From positions 13,777,501 to 13,841,500 of the forward strand of contig NC_135558.1 in NCBI RefSeq assembly GCF_964340395.1: a stretch of 64,000 bases of DNA, given 5' to 3'. Numbering within the stretch: the first letter of the stretch is position 1; each line of letters starts with the position of its first letter. The DNA is from Glandiceps talaboti (taxonomy: Eukaryota; Hemichordata; Enteropneusta; Spengelidae). Made by a program: the position numbers and the translations under genes. The notes beneath the pieces are model-generated. The model was given only the letters and a program-made list of their open reading frames with translations. It had not been told where the DNA came from and ran no database searches. Shown here piece by piece: positions 46,161 through 57,400 of the stretch.

Positions 46161-46294
46161 CACAGAAACTTATTCTCAGTACTTACAGTAGAATTTTACC
46201 ACTTAGGTGTGTCATAATTATAGCAACTATTTCATTTCCTGGTTGACATCGTAACTTCTGCTCAACGTGCTACACTTGCATTACTTAGTTATGT

Positions 46295-46650
46295 GTGAGA
46301 ATTAGTCGACCTTCTTGTTCTATTTTGACCCCCCTAGTGTTAGGTGAAATGCTATTACAGGTACTGAGAATAAGTCGACCTTCTTGTTCTATTTTGACCC
46401 CCAGTGTTAGGTAAAATGCTATTGCAGGTACTGAGATTAAGTCAACCGTCTTGTTCTATTTTTCTATTTTGACCCCCCTAGTGTTAGGTGAAATGCTATT
46501 GCAGGTACTGAGAATAAGTCAACCATCTTGTTCTATTTTGACCCCCTAGTCTTAGGTGAAATGCTATTGCAGGTACTGAGAATAAGTCAACCGTCTTGTT
46601 CTATTTTGACCCCCTAGTCTTAGGTGAAATGCTATTGCAGGTACTGAGAA
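46295..46650. repeat. 66-78-bp tandem repeat, 5 copies
   Basis: Unit begins TGAGAATAAGTC(A/G)ACC and contains TTGTTCTATTTTGACCCCC and AGGTGAAATGCTATT. Confidence 0.9.
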
Positions 46651-47830
46651 ATCACAACAATCGAGGGTTCAGTTTACTAAGATAGACACAAACTAAAACT
46701 ATTGCTGTGACATGTTGATATAAGCTATTTAAAGGACATTGGTTTTAAAGTGGTTACATTGTAGAAACAACGATGGCTCTTCCAGTCTAATGTATTGCAT
46801 GTATTTCATATTTTAAACGTCATTTCAGTGTCAGTCTGATGACATCTGTGAGATTTGGAGGAAGTTTCTTGTGAATTATAATAATAACAATAATACATCT
46901 TAAGTGGACAGGTTTACATGAAAATGCTGCTAGGACCAAAATAAGATAAAAACTTGTTCAGATAAAATGTTCACTGTCCAATAAAGTTATTAACAGATTT
47001 CCTATACTTTGAGTACTATGAGGATTTAGCTGTAAGAAGGATTACTCCCGAAACGTTCAGCTATTCATAATTTTGTTGGACTGAGTACATTTTACCTTAA
47101 AAACTTTAAGTTCACAAGATTGTAGGTGTATATTATAAGAATTGCTTGCAAAGTCAGAATAAAGTGTAGCAGAGGGAATATGAGTCATTGGTGCTATGTA
47201 TGTGATTTCACATACAGATTTGATGAGCTTATTATTTTCTCATAAAGATAATTTAGTTCTAATTCAATAATTTTGAACTTTTTTTTTTACACTTTTTTTC
47301 TTGATTTAACAAGAATGCACCGTGGAAATAAACTTTTGCTGTTTCTCTGTTTAAGAAAACTTCAACCCATTCTCAGTTAAAATCAATAAAAAAAATCTGG
47401 GGTCACCATGCAAATTTTTTAAACAGAGGTCAAAATGATATCAAATTTTCAGTCACTTTACAATCCAATATGGCTGACAAATACTGTTACTCTATCAGAA
47501 AGTACAAAATGGATGATTTCCTTGGAAACAAGATTGTGACCCCTAAATTTTTTTATTATTTTAAAAGGACCAAGAGCAAGATATCAAATGGCAAAGTTTG
47601 GAGAGAAGTTTACAACTTAAAGTAAAAATTTATCTGCAAGGCCAAAAAAAAAAAAAAATTTAAACGCTAATATGAAGCATATACACACAACTTTACAAAC
47701 TGATACGCAAAATAATTTTGTCATGATTGTGAGAATTGTAAAAATCAAACTGTGATGAGAGGCAGACATATCACCAACAACTCAAAACCTATTTAGATTT
47801 AGCAGACATACTGATAGATTTTTACATTAA

Positions 47831-48127
47831 AGGGGTACACACGACAGTTGAAATTGAAGATATTTTTGTAGTTAAAGTATTACAGAGTTATGTTATATTT
47901 GATTGCAGTTCTGCCTGATAATGGAACCAGCATCAAAAGTGGAGACATTATTGAACCAAAATAACTACGTAGGTCTACTGCCAATGTCTGTTTTTTTTAA
48001 AAAAGGGGCAATTTTAGCTTCACATTTCTCCATAATACCAAGTAATCTGAAACCAGGGCATAGAACAGGTGTCTCTGTATGATTCTATTTTACAAAAAAA
48101 ATCTCTAATTTCTAGTGATGTTCCCCT
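47831..48127. mobile_element. AGGGG-ended element next to BAG6 stop
   Basis: Starts AGGGGTACACACGAC after ATTAA and ends GATGTTCCCCT before TTAAA. It lies about 70 bases past the BAG6 stop, so it may form part of the BAG6 3' UTR. Confidence 0.5.
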
Positions 48128-48197
48128 TTAAACTCAAACTATGCATACATTAATAATAAGGAAAACAAAAAAGTTTGAAAGTAGACAAAGTGTTGAA

Positions 48198-48452
48198 TTA
48201 TTCCTGATTAAAGTAAGAGTCTGTATTAGGGTATTTTTCTTTGCTATAATTGCGGTCTTGACTGATCCGTCTTTGTATGCTATTCCTGGCCTGTTGTTCA
48301 TACGCTGCATGAAGGTCTGTGTTTTGTTGTACTTCTTGTGTTAGTTGCTCCATGTTAGGAATGGGTTCTACACCGGCTGAAGTAATAGCACGCTGTAGTA
48401 CGTTAGGTAGGACTGTCTGTACACCTCCATAAGGACGTCTCTGGGTCATTAA
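48198..48452 (-). CDS. BAG6: BAG6 last exon, BAG-like C-terminal domain
   Basis: Acceptor CTTCTAG at the high end; TAA stop at 48200-48198. Encodes [33 protein letters not shown] and KYPNTDSYF. It aligns with the human C-terminus (LSEAVSRAAKAAGARPL, SDIQKRLQEDPNYS, RFPNAQRAF), the UBL4A-binding BAG-like domain. Confidence 0.97.
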   Translation of the reverse strand, partial: LMTQRRPYGGVQTVLPNVLQRAITSAGVEPIPNMEQLTQEVQQNTDLHAAYEQQARNSIQRRISQDRNYSKEKYPNTDSYFNQE

Positions 48453-51400
48453 CTAGAAGGGGAAAAAACAGGGTTAAAGTGGAATACTACTGCAGGAAAT
48501 AAAGTGTCATTTTCATAAACTATGGGTTCTGAAGAGCCATGTCATAATTCTACATCATGTACAATTACTTGTGATATTCAGAGAAACATCAAGTTGATCT
48601 TGTGCTTTTATAGGGTATCTTTACTGTGGGCCAAACTACCTCATGGGTATCAGTAGAAATGATTATTCATGAGTGAACAATGAATATTCATGATTCCTAA
48701 GCGCTTTATTCCCTTCAGCGTAACACATCTGTCATGAATATTCCACTTTATTGCACTCAGAAAGGCTACAATGTCTTGTAAGCTCCCCATAGGGAGTTGA
48801 GGAAGTTACATAGGGATGTAGTGCCACTATAGGACCATGCTAGGGGTAATAACTCTATAACACTAGAAAAGGTTCACTCACGGTGTCAACTAGTCGACGA
48901 TTCACGCTGTTTTTGTTCTCAATTACTACTGACACAAGACTATGATCCCGACATTCATTGCCATTTATATTTTACTATGCCACAATCAGAATCACCAAGA
49001 ACCAAAAAAACTTACAGGTTATGTCTATTTATACATATTTACTGATATGGAAATATCAACCTACCCTCCTCCTTTTTGGTGGCATTCCACTAAGATACGC
49101 ATCACTAAGAGGTTGTTGTGGTGCTTGTCGTCTTTGACGTGTTATGTCGTTAGTTATTATTGGCACCCAATCCTGTAGTACAAACAAGAACACACAGAAA
49201 ATGTAATACACTTTAATTTCATTATACCGAAATCTGTCACGTATTCTGTTATAACAAACACCCTTTCATTTCCTCAAAACCTATATTTCACATAGAGTAC
49301 ATGCTTCACTATTATACACTTCTTGCCTGGCTATAGGGGCATTACTAAATGTCTATTACCCCGAGGGCAGTTATGGAGCAACTTTTCCCCCCAAAGCTGA
49401 ACTTGGAGGGAAATAGTTGCCGCATAGAACACGTGGGGTGATATGATGTCTACTAGTGCCTGAATAAGGCCATACAATAAGTGTTTTATAACACACTTCT
49501 CTCAGGTACATATTCTTTCCATAGTCAAAGCAAATCACTGATAGGACTACTACAAGTGTAGTGCCCTAGGGAAAACAATATGAATAGTGTCTGTTCTATG
49601 TAAATTGAGGAAATTATGGGTCATTAGTCCATGCCACATGACACGATCTAAACCAATCAATGAAGGCTATATGTATGAAAACGATGCACTATGAAAATAT
49701 AACTAAAATGCAATTTGACACTACACTGAAAAATTTGTCACTTGAGGTACACTTCTCACTGCACTTTTCATCTTAGGTTACCATGGATACAAGTTGGGAA
49801 GCGAGTGTTCGCTATGGTGAATCATTAAGTCTATCTCTCAACTTACTGCGGGTAGTACTGCCTGCCAGCCGTCAGCACCTTCTACTCCACCATCCTCCAT
49901 TGCTATGCCAACAGGAGATGCAGCTGCCTCTTCTCCCTGCTCTACCTCCATCTATGTATGATAACAAATATTCCTATCATGCTTACGTGGACTTGCAATA
50001 ACATGATGATAGTCTCAACAGACAACACATCCAATTTTTTGTCAACTTGCCCCCCTAATAAATCCATTTATTGCTTATGTGAGTAGTGTTTGGTTATCTG
50101 AAGTTTCTGGTTGTTTGAACTGTCTCTGAACTGTCTGGTTATCTGGAACTATATGGTTATCTGAACTGTCTGATTATCTGAACTGTGTGATTATATGTAC
50201 TCTGGTTATCTGAACTGTCTGATTATCTGAACTATATGGTTATCTGAACTGTCTGATAATATCTGAACTATCTGATTATCTGAACTGTCTGATTATCTGA
50301 ACCGTCCAGTTATCTGAACTATATGGTTACATAAACTTCTTGGTAATGTGATCTTTTTGATTATCTACATTGTGTATCTAATCTGAACTGTTTGACTGGC
50401 AACTTCTGAAAGACAAAGTACATAACGTCATAGTTTTACCTGATCTGGAGATCCTCTTTTATTACTGACATGTCCATCGGTTTCCATGGTTTCCATAGGA
50501 CTGGCAGCTTTGTCTGTAGAGTCTGCAGCAGATGCTTTGCCATTGACCATTGGTTCTGTACGATAAATATCACAGCAATAGCAAAGTGAGTAACTAAACA
50601 TTTTTGATACGTATGATAAATTACGTCATCCGATCGTTTATAAATTATACCGTGATACCAGGTTTGAGTTCCGTTAATTGCAAGTGATGGTTAAGTATGC
50701 TTCAGTAAGTAGAATACTGCGAGTACCTTATATATATGCAGAATAAACTATGCCCAAACATGTCTAAGCTTAGCTACAAATGTAGTGCGCCTTTAATTAC
50801 ATATTACACACATATGTATGCTAACACAATTGAAACCTGAATCTATCTCTGAGTTAGTCTAGCTGTTAGAACTCAGGCATTCTTCTCAACACTCTGTTTC
50901 TGAAGGTGGCACACAATCGAAGGCGAATGCCTGAGTCGGGCTGTCACCTTGACAGTGAGCAGAAAAGTCCGAGGAGTCTAGCAACAAGACTATCTCTGAG
51001 TAAACATTACGGATTGAGATATATACATAACACATTCTTACCTGTGGTATCTTTCTTTTGAATATAACACTGAACTTGTTCTGGTGTTACTAGCAAATTA
51101 CTAGACATAGTACGGATATTCTGAGGACCTATTGTTGATAGCCATGTCCTGAACAGTGGGTTCATATCCCTTGTTAACGTTCTCTACGAAAAAAAAGCCA
51201 GGAATTACAATTATATGAACACTAAGAGCAACTGAAACATTTTTTGAAAAGCTGCACTAGTTGCAACTGGAACATTTTTTGAAAATGTTTTGTTACGTAC
51301 GATAACTTACTCGTTGTATTGTACACCAAGAATAGTATTGCATCACCTGTGGGTAGACAGATTTTTGTAGCTGTATACATGATAAATCAAATCAAATTGA

Positions 51401-54400
51401 TTTTTGGGCCCGCATCCAAATATCAGCGCCCTCAATAGCAATCACAATTTCAACATGTTTCTGTACTGCTTATGGATAATATCGACGACTGATTAACAAT
51501 GTCTATTGGTATTTAAATACACTCATACCATAAAACAACATTTGAACCATGTACATTTCATACTCTTGAACTTGTTCAAACTCAAGTTGTCAGTAACACT
51601 TTATTTTTTTTTTTAAATATTTTTTTTTGAAGAGATATTTTTATTGCAGTTAATATCACTGGAAACATCTGTCTGGAAATTATAACATTTCGGAAATTAA
51701 TCTGTTGTTAGTAACACTTACTATTCTGTGTTTGACTATGTCCTCCAATCCACTCTGACCATGTTCTAGGATATTGGTATTCAATACTAACCATTCATGT
51801 ACCATTTTAGTTAGTAATTTCAATAAGGTATTTGCATATTCTTCGTCAGATTCTAAGATAAAAAATAAATAAATACAATTAGGCACCCCAAAAAAGAAAG
51901 CATTGTTTCTGGTCAGTGCACGCATTACTTAAAAACCCTTGCGTCGGACGTTTTTTTTTCGTGTTTGTCCAGCCCATGCAGTCTAGCCTACAGATCAGGG
52001 GGAAACACAAAATAACCCTTTGAGGTACGGATACAGACGACTGTTTGGATAAATCATATCTACTCATTCACACAAGCAAACTTTTAAGGATGAGATTTTA
52101 CCATACCTTTTGATTGTAGAACTGTATTAACAACTTCTAGTGTAGCACATCTAAAGAATTCTTCATTTGTAGCTATAAGATCAATATCATCTCTAGTTGG
52201 GGAATTCACCTAAAACCAAACACAGAAAACACAATGTTTTAATTCCACTTATAACATGCATGAGCTAGACAAAAAATATGGCATATATACTCTGGTCGTT
52301 CCAAGTCACGACGTCACTGGTTCTGCTATGTTCGAAATATGAGTCAAAACATTCAAAATTGCCATTACTTTCCCTGATTTTTCTTTGATATTACTGGTAT
52401 TGGTATAATTATGTTACACTCCAAAAATTTTCGTCATTCTGCTGGAAAATCTAGCAACTCTTAAGTCATATTTCAGGTAGGACTTGAGGCATTTCAACTT
52501 TGTTGTGCCATTTAACAACCATAAAAGATTTTGAACCTCTGGATAGAGAGTTAAAAATGAGACATACATGTATATCTATCAAAAATAAAAGTTTAGAGTA
52601 CCTGCAATATATAATTTTTATAGCTTATTTTACCTATATTTTTTATAGCTTATTTGCTTACTACTGATTGCATAGTGGCATTGTAAACTTGTCAGTGATA
52701 ACATTTTCTGAGCGCAATGTTCAATTTGAAATAATTTTAAAAATATGGAAGTACCGTGAAGATACGTTTTCTGAGCATGCCCATGTACACAAAGACAACT
52801 TAAAATTAAGAGCTGGTGAGAGATGAGAATTTCTCATTCCAGATTCTAAGAACCATTACTACTAAAACAACAGAAAATCTTACCATGTCTTCTCTAAGTA
52901 TTTCTACAAGTTCATGGGCAAATCTGTTCACTCCAACCTGTATAACAAATAAAAGTTCACATGTAAAATCAATAACATCAAGTAGCCACATGGTGTACAC
53001 TTGTTGCTTGTACTGCTGAAAACAAAAGTAAATTGTAATTTTGGCACTGGAGGGCGCTCATCTTCATGCATGGGCAACATAGACTGGTGGTGTATATAGT
53101 TAGTAATACATGTAAGTAACCGTTTCATTCAGTTGGGTTCTAGTGTACATTAAACTATCTACAAAGTTGCATGGAAATGTTTTACCCGCTTTAGTTCTGA
53201 TGATAATAATTAATATCCCAAAATACATCATGTATTAATTATGCTTGAAACCAAACCCATACGTGACACTTTAATCCAGAACTATTGTGAACTTGTCAAA
53301 TATTTGAACTTGAAAAAAAAAAGTTGGTACACGCATTTGAAAATTAGGTGTTAGTTGAACTAGTAGCACAGACTATAGATGTTAATTGTTACACAAGTTA
53401 TTTGGCAATTGAGAACTTGAAACAAAAATAACTTGGCATTTTGAACTTCAAACCATTTATGAGGTAGAAACGATGGTTGTGAGAGCAATCACACAATACA
53501 TACCAATAATTTTGTGACATCAGTGCAGTAAGGTTGTATCTACCTATACAATTGCATAGCAGATACAACCTTTCTGCACTGATGCGACGAATTGCACTTA
53601 CTATGATGTGGTATATTTATGTAAAGAACCATACATTGATTCGTTTCCCCTTACCTGTATGTTTGCCGGCGTTTCTTCCTGACCATCCAGTAACTTTTCC
53701 CTAATAAAAGTCTGACAACTAGTTCTGAATTCACTACTCCTGAGTGGTTCACTCTGTCCAATGGCAATAAGGCTAGCATCGTAGAAACTCAAGTTACTGG
53801 CAAGGAATCGTAAGAGATCATTGAACAGTCCTGGGAAAAAAGAAGAGAGTAGAAATTCATTTCTGTTACACCCCTAATAATAAACAAAAAAATCCTCTGA
53901 CGGAATCTTAGTCTACATTTAAAAAAAAAAAAAGAAAAAAAAAAAGGTATATGTCATCACTCTGTCATGTTTTGTATAATGTAGGATAGAAATATCTGCA
54001 CCTGGTCAGTTACGTACACTTTTTGCTGGTATTTTGCTAACAAAATCTGACTTGAATGTGCAAAGAGCTATGTGAACTTGAGACATACATGTACCCCTCC
54101 TACTCTCCCACCCTGTTATTATCAGGATTTGAGAACCTTAGTGAATATACAGCCACTGATATGAATTATGTATTAGATGATGTGTGTTAGAGCCTTCATT
54201 ATTTGAAAACGATCATGCAGTCATAATGTTCGAATGGTTACAGTGGTCAGCTTGGAATCTGCAGGTTGTAGGTTCAAACCTCACTGCTGTCATTTGTTTC
54301 TGAATGACTAAAGTCTTTAGTTAAAATTGGAACCATGAACCAGCTGTGTAAATGGGGACCTGGTAGAATAGAGGTTGCAATGTGAATGCTTTAATCCTAT

Positions 54401-57400
54401 CAGCTAATAGAAGCTACGATGGACTCTATGCACCCTTGGGAGTTAAAAGTATAAAGGGTTGTTGTGCCACTATAGGTCCATACCAGGGGTAATATTAGTA
54501 AAGCGCCTTGAGCAGTGTGAGAAAGTGCTATATAGAAGAAAATTATTATAATAATAATTACTATTATTATGACTGACTCTATTTGCTAAGTTTCATTGGT
54601 AGTTTTCATTTCATCCTTTTATACATACCTGAACCAAGCATAGTATCGTACCGTAAACCCCGTCCATGCATATACTCATGAGCACTGACCACATCTTCAC
54701 CACGACTCCTTTGCTCTGTCTGTTCATCAACACCACGACCTAACGTCAGGAATATATCGTCTGCCTGTCTGGAACTCTCTGTTGCCTCGGTGGCAAATAA
54801 CTCACTGAAGGGATTATCATCACGGTGCACTGAAAATGAAGGATTACAAATCAGATACACAAGGTGAATTTTTATGTAAAATTACCATAACTGAGATACA
54901 TGTAACACTGTTTATATGAGCTGAAAAACACTCTCCACCCAACTATCTAAAGGGGTGGGGGTGGGGGGGTCGGGATGGTTGACAGTCTTGAATAAATGCA
55001 ATGATGTTATGAAATGTTGCGAAGTACATGCTTTGATTTGACAGAGTTCTCAATATATTTCTCACAAAGTTAGGAAAACTATTTCAAAAAGGTGAATCGA
55101 TTCTGAATTTGACTTACTGTTGCCGATGAGACCACGTATACCTCTTAGCAGTGAAGACAACACAGGTTGGTTGGGATCTTCTGTTCGAATAGGACTAGCA
55201 CCGGAGGATACGGTAGACTGACTGTTATTGTTATTACTTCCTACGTCTCCATCTAGGGAATCTTCATCACTGCTTGTAGCCCCTCCAGCACCTCTAGGTG
55301 GGTGAGGCTGTAGGTATGGATTGTGTTGATTGATAAGTGATCCTACTAAGTTACCAATCATATCGGCTAGATTGTCTTCACCTTGCTAATAGAAACATCA
55401 ATAGTAACACAAAATCACATTACACTACCCTGGCAACTGAGGTCTAGGTTTACTATGCTAGATTGTGTTCACCTTGCTAGTAGAAACATAAATAGTAGGT
55501 CTTGGTTTATACTGCTTTAGATTGTGTTCACCTTGCTAGTAGAAACACATATGGTGATACAAATATTATAGACAGACACAGTACTATTATACATTAGTCC
55601 AAAACATTTTCCTTTTCTCAGTTGAGGAAAATAGATCAGGATGGGTACACTGCCAAAATCCTATGTCATCAGAATTCCCAATATTTTAGATATTATTCCC
55701 CGATATCTTTTACTGTTCAGCCAAGGAAATTATGAGTGACCTAAGGGGCCTTGTCACTACAAGTCTAGACGAGTGATGTAGACCAACCGCTGTTTTTGTT
55801 AAAGGGCGGTAAGTAGGTAAAATCCACCAAGGTTCCCGTTTCATTTTACCTGGGTTCCTAAACAAAAGTATCATAGACTCTAGGGGAAAACACTTTTATC
55901 GTTACCCTTTCTGTTACCGGGGATCCCCAACTTTAGCAAAAACACTGACAACAATCAAATAAATTCTGTATTTTCTGTTTCAATCAGTACAACTTGGTGT
56001 GGGGTATACTATGTTGAGCTCATTACATCATAAAACAATTACATTGTATATTTTGACTTCAATCATATACATATGTACACTGAGAAAACATAGGTGAACG
56101 CAGAAAAGGTTGCGACTAATGATGCTCTTGATGTACCAGACAAAATAGGACCAACCATACTAGATTTAGAATTGAAATTTTACGGAAAGGAAACAAGCCG
56201 CTGTATTGCTTTGTGTTGTAATGAAATGTAGCTGCATTATAGTTTGCTAGACTAGATGGCACTGTTTAATGTAAGGCCCTGTTGTATTAATACTAGTTAG
56301 AAAACTTACTGGTTCAGAATCTCTGCTTGTATTGCTTGATCTAGATGACGCTGCGGCTGTTGTTGTAGTAGCAGTAGTTGTGGAGGTGCTTGTTGTCGTA
56401 GACGTCTGACTCAGAGGGCTTCGCAAGAAGAAATGTCTGGATGCACATGGCAGGAACTGATCTCTGTGCGTGTTCAAACCAAAGAAATTAGCTACTGGTA
56501 TATTGCGTCGTGGTCCGCCAAACAACCCTGACGCGCTGGTGCTAGAGGACGTTGACGTTGATGTTGCTGTACAAGTGCTAGCAGTGCCAGTGCTAGCAGT
56601 TGTTGTGCTGGTGCTAGCAGTCGTTGTGCCAGTGTTAGATGTAGTTGTACCAGCAGTGGTTGCTGTACCAGTGCTGGTATTCGTTGCTGTGAAAGTCCTG
56701 GCAGTGGTTGGTGTACCAGTGCTGGCAGTCGTTCCTGTGCAAATACTGACTGTGGTTGCTGTACCAGTCATTGTTGCTGTTCCCGCTGCTGTACGAACAT
56801 TTGCACTCGTTGTACTAGCACTAGTAGGAGTTGGTGTACTAGTACCTGAACCAGCAGTTGTTGACGATGAGGTGGTTGTGCTCACTGGTTTTTAAGACAA
56901 ACAGAATTTTGCTGTTACACGTCAAATATGTTTATACTGCAAGTAGTTATCAAAACAATAATCATAATATTAGGAAAAATTTCTTCAATTATCAATATTA
57001 AATGTATTACATGTAATTTTGGTGTGATTGTAAAATAATTTAGTATATGCTCCAAGACATACATCTACAGCTATCTATTGGTTTATAATATACATTTTGG
57101 GCTGAATCATAACTTTCACAAAACCAAGGAATACCTGTAAAACATACAGCTGTATCAGAAAGGGGAGGGGGTGCCAACATGATTTTCTGTTTCATAATAA
57201 TACTTCAAGTACATGTAGGTTTTAAAAAAAAATTTTCCAATGACACTGGTTATAATTGTATGAACGATTTTGATGTCATAAGTTGTGTGGAACATATGAT
57301 GTGAGTTACTGATTTGTAGTTTACTTCTAAACCGTTCATCTGGTATTCAAATTTTCATAGGTCATTTGTATGTAAATTATTAATCATATGTAAATTATAT

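Larger units (their letters stand above)
38053..48197. other. Spacer between CCN and BAG6 5'-to-3' ends, no gene recognised
   Basis: The part nearest 38053 should hold the CCN promoter; no core element stands out. A more CpG-rich stretch at 38900-39700 includes a 132-codon plus-strand frame that looks non-coding. The rest is microsatellites, a 43-bp minisatellite, MITE-type elements and dispersed repeats, plus the BAG6 3' UTR at the right edge. Confidence 0.6.
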
